The position numbers and the translations under genes were made by a program. Under the pieces are notes generated by a model. That model saw nothing but the letters and a program-made list of their open reading frames with translations, made no database searches and was not told the origin of the DNA. This document shows positions 1 to 9,119 of a stretch of 64,000 bases of DNA, one piece after another. Location: positions 124,001-188,000 of the forward strand of contig JAGWTR010000006.1 of the NCBI GenBank assembly GCA_028868855.1. Direction: 5' to 3'. Source of the stretch: Burkholderiales bacterium. Lineage in GTDB: Bacteria > Pseudomonadota > Gammaproteobacteria > Burkholderiales > Burkholderiaceae_C. Numbering within the stretch: position 1 is the first letter of the stretch; the number at the start of each line of letters is the position of its first letter.

Positions 1-146
1 CGCGGGCGGTACATCAGGCCGCGCGCAAGTCAAACCCAGCCCCCGTCGCAATGCCCAAGCCGCAAGGCCGGATCAAGGCTGGTGGCAACCTGGCCATGGC
101 CACGGCAGGGGCCGAGCCTGACGAAACCAATTTCGCCCGGTTCTGA
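1..146 (+). CDS. C-terminal tail of a methyl-accepting chemotaxis protein (5' truncated)
   Basis: An open frame runs from the window edge (first full codon at 3) to a TGA at 144-146. The translated tail is rich in Ala, Pro, Gly and Lys and ends in Asn-Phe-Ala-Arg-Phe. That is the build of the flexible linker plus terminal pentapeptide by which many chemoreceptors tether CheR/CheB (NWETF in enteric receptors). It stops 12 bases before cheW, inside a che gene block. No receptor core domain is inside the window, so the identity is inferred from the tail and the neighbours only. Confidence 0.5.
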   Translation, partial: RAVHQAARKSNPAPVAMPKPQGRIKAGGNLAMATAGAEPDETNFARF

Positions 147-158
147 AGGAGCGCGCAG

Positions 159-737
159 ATGAATGCAGTCGCTCATCCAATCAAAGCCCAGGCGGTCGCG
201 CCGCTGACGGCGCAACTTGGCGCCGCGCAGCCGACGCAATACCTCACGTTCATGCTCGGCGGCGAGATGTTCGCCATCGGCATCCTGGCCATCAAGGAGA
301 TCATCGAATACCAAGGCCTGACCAGCGTTCCGATGATGCCAGATTGCATCCGCGGGGTGATCAACTTGCGCGGCGCGGTGGTGCCGGTGATGGATCTGGC
401 CGCGCGCTTTGCGCGAGATTCTGCGCCGGTCACCAAGCGTACCTGCATCGTGATCGTCGAAGTCGAATCCAATGAGGAGCGTCATGATGTGGGTGTCATC
501 GTGGATGCGGTCAACGAGGTGATCGACATTGCGAACGCCGAAATCGAGCCGGCGCCGACCTTTGGCACACGCATTCGGACCGATTTCATCCACGGCATGG
601 GCAAGGTCAAGGGCAAGTTCGTGATCTTGCTGGATGCCAACCATGTCCTGTCGATGGACGAGTTGTCGTCGTTGGGCCAGGTGGGTAGCGCCAGCGAGCT
701 CGTGCCGGCGCTCGACGGTGTGCACAGTGATGCCTGA
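159..737 (+). CDS. cheW: Chemotaxis coupling protein CheW
   Basis: 192 residues. CheW is the cytoplasmic SH3-like adaptor that couples chemoreceptors to the kinase CheA. After a roughly 25-residue Ala-rich extension the CheW fold begins (QYLTFMLGGEMFAI). It continues with the family core around residues 65-80 (CIRGVINLRGAVVPVMDL) and a C-terminal KFVILLD strand. An AAGGAG ribosome site lies 8 bases before the ATG. It is the first complete gene of a cheW-cheR-cheD-cheB run with 21-base or shorter gaps, so co-transcription is expected. Length is slightly above the usual 150-170 because of the N-terminal extension. Confidence 0.95.
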   Translation: MNAVAHPIKAQAVAPLTAQLGAAQPTQYLTFMLGGEMFAIGILAIKEIIEYQGLTSVPMMPDCIRGVINLRGAVVPVMDLAARFARDSAPVTKRTCIVIVEVESNEERHDVGVIVDAVNEVIDIANAEIEPAPTFGTRIRTDFIHGMGKVKGKFVILLDANHVLSMDELSSLGQVGSASELVPALDGVHSDA

Positions 738-758
738 GCACATCAGGGAGAGACCTCA

Positions 759-1568
759 ATGACCGGCGCCACCCTCACTGATGATGAGTTCGCCCGCTTC
801 CAGCGCTTCATCTTCGATGCGGCGGGCATCACCATGTCCTCGAGCAAGAAGGCGCTGGTCAGCGGGCGGCTGGCCAAGCGGCTGCAGCACTGCGGCGTCG
901 CAAGTTACGGCAAGTACTTTGAGCTGCTGCAAAGCGGCAAGGCGAAAGCGGAAGTGCAGACCGCGGTGGATCTGCTGACGACCAACGAAACCTACTTTTT
1001 TCGCGAGCCGCGGCATTTTGAGCTGCTGCGCGAACTGGCGACGAAGGCCCGTGGGGGGCGTCAGCCGTTTCGTGTCTGGAGTGCGGCCAGTTCGACCGGC
1101 GAGGAGGCCTACAGCATGGCGATGGTGCTCGCCGATGCGATTGGGCCCACCGTCCCGTGGGAGGTGTTCGCGTCCGACATCAGCACGCGGGTGCTGGAGC
1201 GCGCGCGCCGGGGGCATTACCCATTGGAGCGCACCCGCCACATCCCGCCCGATTTCCTCAAGCGTTTCTGCCTCAGGGGCACGGGCCCGGAAGATGGCAC
1301 GCTGCTGGTCGAGCGCAGTCTGCGTCAGCGCGTGCAATTCACGCAGGTCAACCTCAACACCACGCTGCCGCAACTGGGGCAATTCGACGTGGTTTTCCTG
1401 CGCAACGTGATGATTTATTTCAACGGCGACACGAAGCGCCAGGTGGTGGCTCGCGTGCTCTCGGCCCTCAAGCCGGGCGGGTATTTCTGCATCGGGCATT
1501 CAGAGAGCTTGAACGACATCTCCACCGCAGTGCAAGCCGTGGCGCCATCGATTTACCGCAAGCCATAG
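759..1568 (+). CDS. cheR: Chemotaxis protein-glutamate methyltransferase CheR
   Basis: 269 residues, the normal CheR size. It transfers methyl groups from S-adenosylmethionine to receptor glutamates during adaptation. The N-terminal helical domain is followed by TTNETYFFREPRHF, a signature of CheR. The SAM-binding stretch is VWSAASSTGEEAYSMAM, and the conserved FDVVFLRNVMIYF comes near residue 210. A GGGAGAG ribosome site precedes the ATG. It sits between cheW and cheD, and its presumed docking pentapeptide is at the end of the partial receptor upstream. Confidence 0.97.
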   Translation: MTGATLTDDEFARFQRFIFDAAGITMSSSKKALVSGRLAKRLQHCGVASYGKYFELLQSGKAKAEVQTAVDLLTTNETYFFREPRHFELLRELATKARGGRQPFRVWSAASSTGEEAYSMAMVLADAIGPTVPWEVFASDISTRVLERARRGHYPLERTRHIPPDFLKRFCLRGTGPEDGTLLVERSLRQRVQFTQVNLNTTLPQLGQFDVVFLRNVMIYFNGDTKRQVVARVLSALKPGGYFCIGHSESLNDISTAVQAVAPSIYRKP

Positions 1569-1581
1569 CAAGGCTCAGACC

Positions 1582-2097
1582 ATGTGCGCCGATCTCGTCA
1601 CCCGCGAAGTGTTCCTGCAACCCGGGCATCATTTTGTCGGTGATGCTTTGTGGCGAATGCGCACCCTGCTGGGGTCATGCGTGTCGATCACCTTGTGGCA
1701 TCCGCGCATGCGGGTCGGCGCGATGTCGCACTTCCTGCTCTCGACGCGCGGCATGCCTGCCTCGGCCGAGCCCGATGGTCGATACGGGGATGAGTCTCTG
1801 CAATTGATGTTGAGTGAGCTCAAACGCCAGCGTGTGCCCATCGTCGAGTGCGAAGCCAAGATCTTCGGTGGCGGCAATATGTTTCCGAACCAGTCGTGCA
1901 AGTGCCGAGTGAATGTCGGCCAGGCCAATGGCGAGGCGGCCCGGGCGATGCTGCTGGCGCACGGCATCCCGGTGCGCTCGGAGAGCCTGTTCGGCGTGGG
2001 CCACCGCCAGATCATCTTTGACGTGGCCACCGGCCATGTCTGGGCGCGTCAGGTGGCGCCCAATGATGTGGCCATGTTCAGGCAGGAGTTTCAGTGA
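1582..2097 (+). CDS. cheD: Chemoreceptor glutamine deamidase CheD
   Basis: 171 residues. CheD deamidates specific glutamines of chemoreceptors and contributes to adaptation. The catalytic cysteine motif [11 protein letters not shown] is near residue 30, the histidine follows in MSHFLL, and the conserved KIFGGGNMF is around residues 90-98. The stop codon overlaps the GTG start of cheB (GTGA), which implies translational coupling. The ribosome site before the ATG is weak, so expression may depend on read-through from cheR. Confidence 0.96.
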   Translation: MCADLVTREVFLQPGHHFVGDALWRMRTLLGSCVSITLWHPRMRVGAMSHFLLSTRGMPASAEPDGRYGDESLQLMLSELKRQRVPIVECEAKIFGGGNMFPNQSCKCRVNVGQANGEAARAMLLAHGIPVRSESLFGVGHRQIIFDVATGHVWARQVAPNDVAMFRQEFQ

Positions 2098-3185
2098 ATC
2101 CAATCAAGGTCATGGTTGTCGACGACTCTGCGGTTGTGCGCAAGGTGGTGGGCGATCTGCTGCAGGCCACGCCTGGCATTGAGTTGATCGCCGCGGTGGC
2201 TGACCCGCTGCTTGCGATCGAACGGCTGCGCCTGTGCTGGCCCGACGTCATCGTGCTCGATGTCGAAATGCCGCGCATGGATGGCATCACCTTCCTGCGC
2301 AAGATCATGAGCGAGCGGCCCACGCCGGTGGTGATCTGCTCCACGCTGACGGAAAAAAGCACCCACACCACGATGGAGGCCCTTGCCGCGGGGGCGGTGG
2401 CGATCATCACCAAGCCAAAGCTGGGGCTCAAGCAGTTCCTGACCGACAGCAGCGACGACCTGGTGCACACGGTGAAGTCGGCCGCGCAGGCCAATGTGAA
2501 ACGCCTCGCGGCACGCGTCAAGCCGATCGTGGCCCCGGCTGAAAAGTACACCGCTGACGTGATGTTGCCGCCCGGCGGGTCCCGCGCCATGGTGCAAACC
2601 ACCGAACGCGTCGTGGCCGTGGGGACGTCCACCGGGGGCACCCAGGCGCTCGAAGAGGTGCTCACGGCGCTGCCGCGCGTGTCGCCCGGCGTGGTGATCG
2701 TGCAGCACATGCCTGAAAAATTCACCGCTGCGTTCGCAGCCCGGCTTGACTCCATCTGCCAGATCACGGTGAAAGAGGCCGAAAACAATGACCGCGTCGT
2801 GCCCGGTCGTGCGCTGATCGCACCGGGCGGTAAACACATGCTGCTCAAGCGAAGCGGCGCGCAGTACTTCGTTGAGGTCAAGGATGGGCCCCTTGTGAAC
2901 CGACACCGGCCGTCGGTGGACGTGTTGTTCCGCTCCGTGGCCAAGTGTGCGGGCAGCAATGCGCTGGGCATCATCATGACCGGCATGGGCGACGATGGGG
3001 CCGCAGGGTTGCTGGAGATGCGCCAGGCCGGCGCGATCACTCTGGCGCAGGACGAGGCTTCCTGTGTCGTCTATGGCATGCCCAAGGAGGCGGTCAAGCG
3101 TGGCGCGGTCGAGCGCACGGTTCCTCTGGAGCGCATCAGTGCGGAAATTGTGCAACAGCTGACCTGGCAAGCCCCCTATCGTTAG
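2094..3185 (+). CDS. cheB: Chemotaxis response regulator protein-glutamate methylesterase CheB
   Basis: 363 residues with a GTG start that overlaps the cheD stop; AGGAG lies in the end of cheD. The N-terminal receiver domain has the acidic pair near residues 10-11 and the phospho-acceptor Asp56 in [11 protein letters not shown]. The C-terminal methylesterase carries the serine motif GTSTGGT, the histidine in VQHMPEKF and the aspartate in GMGDDG, which make up the catalytic triad. It removes receptor methyl groups (and deamidates) when phosphorylated by CheA. No cheY or cheZ follows; the next gene is an unrelated exported peptidase, so the che block ends here. Confidence 0.97.
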   Translation: MNPIKVMVVDDSAVVRKVVGDLLQATPGIELIAAVADPLLAIERLRLCWPDVIVLDVEMPRMDGITFLRKIMSERPTPVVICSTLTEKSTHTTMEALAAGAVAIITKPKLGLKQFLTDSSDDLVHTVKSAAQANVKRLAARVKPIVAPAEKYTADVMLPPGGSRAMVQTTERVVAVGTSTGGTQALEEVLTALPRVSPGVVIVQHMPEKFTAAFAARLDSICQITVKEAENNDRVVPGRALIAPGGKHMLLKRSGAQYFVEVKDGPLVNRHRPSVDVLFRSVAKCAGSNALGIIMTGMGDDGAAGLLEMRQAGAITLAQDEASCVVYGMPKEAVKRGAVERTVPLERISAEIVQQLTWQAPYR

Positions 3186-3284
3186 GGATGGTTCGGCACC
3201 TGTCCGCACCCTAGTCTCGGATCAATGACCCCATGCCGCCTTGCTGCGCGCAACAGGGGTCGATCCAAAACTAGGGAAACCATC

Positions 3285-5621
3285 ATGAATGCACGACCGG
3301 TTCGCATTGCGCTGTGGCAGTCGCTGTTGGGAATGTTGACGTTGGCGCTGACGCTCCAGATGGCATCGGCCACGCCCCCGCAACCGCCCGCGTCGCTGGT
3401 CCTGCCGGAGTCGATGGCCTCCGACAAGGAGGTCGTTCTGGAGAGCGCGGTGTTGCCGCTGCAGGTCATCGTGCGCGAAGAGGGCATCGAATCGATGGTG
3501 GTCGTCGCCTCGGTCATTGAGGTCGACCCGGGCAAGCCCGAGTTTGCGCAGGGCAGGCCTCGCGTCCTGTCGCGCATGACGATCAAGCCGAACAGGGAGC
3601 GCGCCTCCAAGGTCGAGCTGCCATTGGAGAAACTCACGCGCGGCGATTGGAAACTGGAAGTCCGGCTGGTCGGAAAGCAGGGCGAGACGGACGGATTTTC
3701 GAATGTGCTGGTGCGTTACCTGCGGGTCGATGAACGCGGCCGCATCACCGTGATGACCCCCACGCGGCACAAGCTGCAGGGCGATGCCATCAAGCAACAA
3801 CGGTTCGATGAAGCGCGCGCCAAGGACCCCCGCGTGCATCCGATCCGCGAGCTGTTTGGCGACACCGCCGCCGTTCCCGATAAGGCCAAGATCAAGGACG
3901 GATCGCCCGTTCCGGAGAATCGGCGCATCGAAGTAAGGCCCAGCGACATCACTCCCTACCTGCGCGAACACAGCGTTGACAGCACCGCCACCAGCTACAC
4001 CACGCAAGACCCGATCACGGTGCGTGGTCGCTTCATGTTTCAAGACATCGATGGCGTGTTCAAGCCCCTGGTCAATGGGGCGGTCCACCTGTGGGACTCC
4101 GACACCTTTGGGGACGAACACCTCGGCATGGTGGCCACCGACTGGGACGGTCGTTGGTCGTTCACCGTCAACAACGATGACGGCTGGTTCCAGGACGGCC
4201 GAGACATCTACTACACCCTCAAGCTCGACACCACGCGCCTGTCCCTGGGCACCTGCAATTTTTTGGCCGGTTCGTATGAGTGGAAATCGGCGGTGCACAA
4301 CGATCTGTCGGACGGCACCGTGCTCGACTTTGGCAACGAAACCGCGACCACCGACATGGACGCGCTGAAGGTGTGGTCGACCTTGAATCTGGCGTGGAAC
4401 CACTCGGTCACGGTCGGTGGGTTCGATCCGGGCAAGGTTGATGGCTGCTTCCCGGGCAGTGGCACCTTCTTCAACGGCAAGATCAACATCGAGGCTGGCG
4501 ACGTTGACGGCCCCGACTCCATCACGCACGAGTATGGTCATGGCGTCATGGCGCGCGCCTATTCCGGCGGCGACCCCTCCCCCGGCGGCAGTCATGGGTT
4601 TGGCGACTGCGGGCAAAACCAGGCCTTGTCATGGTCTGAAGGATGGGCCACTGGCTTCATGCTCACGCTGCGTCAGGACGGCCGCTACAACTGGCACGAA
4701 GGCGACACCGGCCGCGCCATCGAGAACTTCTCGTCGACCTGTCAGACCGGCGAAAGCACTGAAGGGCGGGTGGCTGCGGCCGTGCTGGACATGTTCGACA
4801 ATGCCAATGATGACAACGGCGGCAACCTCAACCGGGGCCGCAATGGCGCCTCCGACAGCAATGCCGCTAACACCGTGGCGCTGTCGACCATGCTGCGCGA
4901 CACCATGGTGGGCACCCAGCATCACAACGTCATCGAGTTCTGGAATGACCTGGGTGGCGAACTCAGCAGCGCGCAGCGGCCCGCCGCGCAGACCATCATG
5001 AATTACAACTGGATGCCAGTGCTGCTGCCCTCGTCGTGCGTGGCCACCAAAGTGGCGAGCGAGAACTTGCGCCCGGCCGATCGGGACAGCTTGCTCGGTG
5101 GGCTGCGCAAGTTCCGTGACCATGCCATGCTGCCGTGGCCGGGTGGGCGTGAGTTGGCCAATGTCTACTATAGGAACAGCCCGGAGATTGCCCTCATCCT
5201 GCTGAAGAATCCGACCCTGGTGCCCGATGCCATGACGGTGATGAAGCATTTTTCATCGCTGGGCAGCGTGCTGACCACGCACAAGCTCCTGGTGCCTTTC
5301 GCCTTGAAAAACGCCCCCCTGGTCTCACCCGAGGTGCATGCGGCTGCCCAGCGCGTGATCGCCGCACTGGCCAGCCAGGGCAGTGACGCACTGCGACGCG
5401 ACGCCGAGCGCATCAAGTCAGAGTTCGACCGCCTGCGCGACATGCGTCTGTCGGACGTCGAAAAGCGCGCCGAGCAGGAAAAGAGCGAGTTGAAGAAGAG
5501 TGGCAAGCCGCTGGAGCCGCTGCGCCGCCAGGCCTACTCGCCGGCCAGCGCCGAAGCGCTCAGCGACAAGCGCATTCAGGGGGTCATTGCGCGCAGCTTC
5601 GGCAGCAAGCAGCCCCGCTGA
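3285..5621 (+). CDS. Exported gluzincin-type zinc metallopeptidase
   Basis: 778 residues from the ATG at 3285, chosen because AGGGAAA precedes it and the product then begins with a signal peptide ending near AlaSerAla (residues 27-29). An in-frame ATG at 3225 would bury that signal. Residues about 220-300 look like a transthyretin/carboxypeptidase-regulatory-like beta domain. The active site is H395-E-Y-G-H399 in this numbering, with a likely third ligand Glu432 in SEGWA, an arrangement seen in thermolysin/fungalysin-like gluzincins. The last 200 residues are helical and charged, with no known domain. It probably acts in the periplasm or outside the cell. I do not recognise a named family; the substrate is unknown. 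Confidence 0.75.
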   Translation: MNARPVRIALWQSLLGMLTLALTLQMASATPPQPPASLVLPESMASDKEVVLESAVLPLQVIVREEGIESMVVVASVIEVDPGKPEFAQGRPRVLSRMTIKPNRERASKVELPLEKLTRGDWKLEVRLVGKQGETDGFSNVLVRYLRVDERGRITVMTPTRHKLQGDAIKQQRFDEARAKDPRVHPIRELFGDTAAVPDKAKIKDGSPVPENRRIEVRPSDITPYLREHSVDSTATSYTTQDPITVRGRFMFQDIDGVFKPLVNGAVHLWDSDTFGDEHLGMVATDWDGRWSFTVNNDDGWFQDGRDIYYTLKLDTTRLSLGTCNFLAGSYEWKSAVHNDLSDGTVLDFGNETATTDMDALKVWSTLNLAWNHSVTVGGFDPGKVDGCFPGSGTFFNGKINIEAGDVDGPDSITHEYGHGVMARAYSGGDPSPGGSHGFGDCGQNQALSWSEGWATGFMLTLRQDGRYNWHEGDTGRAIENFSSTCQTGESTEGRVAAAVLDMFDNANDDNGGNLNRGRNGASDSNAANTVALSTMLRDTMVGTQHHNVIEFWNDLGGELSSAQRPAAQTIMNYNWMPVLLPSSCVATKVASENLRPADRDSLLGGLRKFRDHAMLPWPGGRELANVYYRNSPEIALILLKNPTLVPDAMTVMKHFSSLGSVLTTHKLLVPFALKNAPLVSPEVHAAAQRVIAALASQGSDALRRDAERIKSEFDRLRDMRLSDVEKRAEQEKSELKKSGKPLEPLRRQAYSPASAEALSDKRIQGVIARSFGSKQPR

Positions 5622-5707
5622 CCCGGCCCGATCCGAAGACGCTCACCGCAGTGGGGTGTAGCATGGTCCCGCCGGGCTGCGGGCCCCAACCATGCACGGA
5701 CACCTCG

Positions 5708-6442
5708 ATGATCGAATCCATACTGCTCGCTGCGGCACGCGTCTTCACCTTCGATCAGCAGCAATTGCTGACGACGGCGAGCGGCTTTTTCTTCGAGCGA
5801 GATGAGCGCTTGTTCCTGGTCACGAGCCGGCATGTGATGTTCGATGAACCGAGCAAGCACTTCCCGGATCGCATCGAGATCGAACTGCACATCGACCCGG
5901 ACAACATGGCCCTGTCCACCGGATTTTCGATTCCGCTCTATCGCCATGGGCAGAGCCTGTGGCGTCAGGGCCTCGACACCGCCGGAGAAATCGATGTGGC
6001 GGTGATCGAGATCGAACGCTCGGCGCTGCCCAGCACGACGGTCTTGCGCGCGTTCACCCCCCGACACCTGTACCAAGCCAGCAGCCACCAGGTGGAGGTG
6101 GGGACCTCGCTGCTGGTGGTGGGCTTTCCGCTCGGGTTTCACGACACGCTGCACCACATGCCTGTGGTGCGCCAGGCGGTCGTCGCTTCGTCGTTTGGGC
6201 TGCGCTTTCAGGGGCAGGGGTATTTCCTCACGGATGCGCGCACGCACCGAGGCACCAGTGGCGCCCCCGTCGTGATGCGTGTTGCCGAGGGCGAGTTGAT
6301 GCAGAGCGACTTGCCATGGCTGCTGCTGGGTGTCCACTCCTCGCGGCTTGATGTCGGCACGCGTGACCTGAACCTGGATGAGGCACTTGGACTCAACTGC
6401 GCCTGGTACACCGACATCTTGCTGACGCTCACGCAACGCTGA
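5708..6442 (+). CDS. Trypsin-like serine protease (S1-fold), no signal peptide
   Basis: 244 residues. The chymotrypsin-fold triad is readable: His42 in TSRHVMF, Asp96 in EIDVAVIE and Ser184 in RGTSGAPV. The fold resembles V8/HtrA-like proteases, without a PDZ domain. The ATG at 5708 gives a natural start (MIESILLAAARVFTF); in-frame ATGs at 5651 and 5663 would add a Cys/Pro-rich stretch that does not look like a signal peptide. It therefore appears cytoplasmic. It lies between the exported metallopeptidase and an aminotransferase on the same strand. Substrate unknown. Confidence 0.75.
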   Translation: MIESILLAAARVFTFDQQQLLTTASGFFFERDERLFLVTSRHVMFDEPSKHFPDRIEIELHIDPDNMALSTGFSIPLYRHGQSLWRQGLDTAGEIDVAVIEIERSALPSTTVLRAFTPRHLYQASSHQVEVGTSLLVVGFPLGFHDTLHHMPVVRQAVVASSFGLRFQGQGYFLTDARTHRGTSGAPVVMRVAEGELMQSDLPWLLLGVHSSRLDVGTRDLNLDEALGLNCAWYTDILLTLTQR

Positions 6443-6464
6443 CGGGTGATGCTATGGTGGTGCC

Positions 6465-7694
6465 ATGGCCCAATCATCAATCGTCATGCCCCCTTATTCC
6501 AACCCGCCGCAGGTTCGCTCGCTTGCCGAGATCCTTCCCGATGAATCCCTCCTGATGATGGGTGCTGGCCCCGTGCCCATTCCAGAGGCCGTGGCCCGCG
6601 CCAATTCGGTGGTCATCAACCACCTCGGGCGCACCATGTCCACCATCGTGGATCAGGTCAAGTCCATGGCCCGCTACGTCTTTCAGACCGAATCTGAATG
6701 GGTGTTGGGCGTCGCCGGTCCGGGTTCGGCGGCCATGGAGATGGCCATTTGCAACCTCGTCGAGCCCGGCCAGACCGTTTTGAGCGTCAACAATGGGTTC
6801 TTCAGCCAGCGCATGGCCGAAATGAGTCGCCGCCTTGGTGCGCAGGTGCAGGTGTTTGATGTGCCGAATCATCAGACGGCCTCCGTCCAAGAGATCGAGC
6901 GGCAAATCGAACTGCACCGCCCCGATTGCGTGACCATCGTGCAGGGCGAGACGTCGAACACGGTGTTCAACCGCGAGTTGCCCGCCATCGCCAAGGCCGC
7001 CAAAAAACACGGTTGCCTGGTCATTGTCGATGCCGTGTGCACCTTGAGCACCATGCCTTTGGAGATGGATGCGTGGATGCTGGATGCCGTGATCACGGGC
7101 GGGCAAAAGGGCCTGTCGTCGATCCCGGGCGTCTCGCTCATCGCGTTTTCAAACGAGGCCTGGCGGCGCATCAGCGAGCGAAAAACCCCCAACACCCATT
7201 GGTGTCTGGATGCCAAACTGGCTGAAAACTTCTGGCACAAAGGCTCGTACCACTACACCGCGCCGGTGTCCGGGGTGCTGGCCCTGCACGAGGCACTTCG
7301 GCTGGTGTGTGCCGAAACCCTGCCCACGCGTTTCGAGCGGCATGCGCGTTGTTCAAGCGCCTTGCAGCACAGCATGGAGGCCATGGGGCTGTCCCTGTTC
7401 GCCGTGCCGCAGGCGCGCCTGAACTCAGTGGTGGGCATCACGGTGCCGACCGGTTTGACCGGCGCGGCCATTTGCACGCACATCTCTGACCGATACCACG
7501 TCGAGATCTCCGGCTCCTTTGGCTTGCCCATCGTGCGGGTGGGTCAGATGGGTGAACAGTGTCGCGAACACAACCTGTTCAGGACCGTGCATGCGCTCGG
7601 ATCGACCCTGCGCGATCTGGGTGCCAAGGTGGACTTGCCCATTGGCATGGCCGCGCTGGAAAGCAGCCTGCAAAGCCGCCCAATCCCCAGCTGA
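6465..7694 (+). CDS. Class V aminotransferase, alanine-glyoxylate transaminase family
   Basis: 409 residues, PLP-dependent fold type I. The pyridoxal-binding lysine is probably K215 in TGGQKGLSS. The cofactor aspartate is D189 in VIVDAVCTLS. The N-terminal GAGPVPIP matches the GPGP motif of the alanine-glyoxylate / serine-pyruvate branch, and the AGPGSAAME stretch binds the phosphate. The exact amino donor cannot be told from sequence. The start at 6465 has a GGTGG ribosome site; an internal ATG at 6486 is possible. It converges on the cyclopropane synthase gene with 24 bases between stops and no visible terminator. Confidence 0.88.
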   Translation: MAQSSIVMPPYSNPPQVRSLAEILPDESLLMMGAGPVPIPEAVARANSVVINHLGRTMSTIVDQVKSMARYVFQTESEWVLGVAGPGSAAMEMAICNLVEPGQTVLSVNNGFFSQRMAEMSRRLGAQVQVFDVPNHQTASVQEIERQIELHRPDCVTIVQGETSNTVFNRELPAIAKAAKKHGCLVIVDAVCTLSTMPLEMDAWMLDAVITGGQKGLSSIPGVSLIAFSNEAWRRISERKTPNTHWCLDAKLAENFWHKGSYHYTAPVSGVLALHEALRLVCAETLPTRFERHARCSSALQHSMEAMGLSLFAVPQARLNSVVGITVPTGLTGAAICTHISDRYHVEISGSFGLPIVRVGQMGEQCREHNLFRTVHALGSTLRDLGAKVDLPIGMAALESSLQSRPIPS

Positions 7695-7718
7695 TCAGCC
7701 ACTGAGCAGCACCCCCCC

Positions 7719-8975
7719 TCAAGTCCGGTACATGTAATCGCGACGGAAGGGGTAGTCGCATTGCGCCCCTCGCATGGCCCCCTGGGCGGGCGTGACCTCG
7801 CCACTGGGCCGGGCGCACAGCAATTGGTGCAGAGACAGCCAGCCTTGTTCAAAGGCCATGGCGCAGCCCGCCAGGTAGAGCCGATAGGCGCGCACGGTCG
7901 CGGCATCGGCCACGCGGTGCGCCTCGGGCAAGCGTGTTTCCAGTGCGTCAGACCAGGCCCACAGCGTGCGCGCATAGTGCGGCCGCAGGTTCTCCGCATC
8001 CAGCAGTTCCAGGCCCGCCTCGGCCACGTGCGCGTTCACATGCGCCACATGCGCCAGTTCCCCGCCCGGAAAGATGTGGCGTTCGATGAAATTGCCGATG
8101 CCCGCGCCGAGTTGGTCGTTGTGCAGGCCACCTGCGGTGATGCCGTGGTTCATGACCAGGCCGCCGGGGCGCAGCAGGCGGTGCACCTTGGCGAAATACT
8201 CCGTCAGGTGGGCCCGCCCCACATGTTCGACCATCCCCACCGACGCGATGCGGTCAAAGGGTTGGTCCTCGGGCATGTCGCGCCAGTCGAGCAGATGCAT
8301 CTGTACGCGTTGGCCCAGACCTCGCTCGGCGATGATTTGCCTGACGTGGTCATGCTGATTGTGGGACAAGGTGATGCCCGTGGCCTGAACGCCGTAGTGC
8401 TCGGCGGCCCACATCAGCAAGCCACCCCAGCCGGCGCCGATGTCCAGCAGGCGCAACCCGGCGTGGAGGCCCAGCTTGCGGCAAATCAGATCGAGCTTGG
8501 CTTCTTGCGCACGGGCCAGGCTCACGTCGGGGGCCTCGAAATAGGCGCATGAGTAGACGCGGCGCGGATCGAGCCACAGCGCATAGAACTCGTCGCCGAT
8601 GTCGTAGTGAAAGTTGATTTGTCGCGCGTCGCGCCAGGGGCTGTGGCGCCACGTCGAGCGCAGGTGGCGCAAGGCGCTTTGCCAGGGCCAGGGGGCGTGC
8701 GCATCAAGGGGCTGCGTCGCCAGGGCGGAGGTCGCGCACATCACATCGCGCATGGAGCCTTCGATGTTCAGTTGGCCCTTGACATAGAGGTCGGCCAGCT
8801 TGCCCACATGCCCGCGTCCCAGCGCCAGCAAATCAGCCGTCCTGCGAAAGCGCATGTGGATGCGGGGATGTGCGGGGCCTGCGCGTCCGCCCGGCCACTC
8901 GACAGCCAGTGGGGCGGTCGGGGCACTGGGCAAGGCCTCTAGCGTTCGATGCACCATGTGGCTGAGCAGGTTCAT
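7719..8975 (-). CDS. cfa: Cyclopropane-fatty-acyl-phospholipid synthase
   Basis: 418 residues. The enzyme adds a methylene bridge from SAM to unsaturated acyl chains of membrane phospholipids. The N-terminal domain is followed by the family signature NFHYDIGDEFYALWLD and SCAYFE, the SAM motif LLDIGAGWGGL and TGITLSHNQ. The start at 8975 (MNLLSHM) is preferred; the upstream in-frame extension is low-complexity read-through. Divergent from the pirin gene, with 144 bases between starts that should hold both promoters. Confidence 0.93.
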   Translation of the reverse strand: MNLLSHMVHRTLEALPSAPTAPLAVEWPGGRAGPAHPRIHMRFRRTADLLALGRGHVGKLADLYVKGQLNIEGSMRDVMCATSALATQPLDAHAPWPWQSALRHLRSTWRHSPWRDARQINFHYDIGDEFYALWLDPRRVYSCAYFEAPDVSLARAQEAKLDLICRKLGLHAGLRLLDIGAGWGGLLMWAAEHYGVQATGITLSHNQHDHVRQIIAERGLGQRVQMHLLDWRDMPEDQPFDRIASVGMVEHVGRAHLTEYFAKVHRLLRPGGLVMNHGITAGGLHNDQLGAGIGNFIERHIFPGGELAHVAHVNAHVAEAGLELLDAENLRPHYARTLWAWSDALETRLPEAHRVADAATVRAYRLYLAGCAMAFEQGWLSLHQLLCARPSGEVTPAQGAMRGAQCDYPFRRDYMYRT

Positions 8976-9119
8976 GGTCTTGGCTCCTGACACTGCGCGG
9001 GGGGAAACAATAGTGGCGCAAATTGGTGCATGGCACAAGTGGGGTGGAATCGTGGCTTGATTTGTCCTATCCTGATCGTTCAGACCCGACTCCAAACCTG
9101 CTCCCCAACGAGGCACGGC

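Noticed and set aside
3174-3187. Small hairpin CCCTA/TAGGG at the cheB stop as terminator
   Set aside because: Five pairs only and no T-tract.
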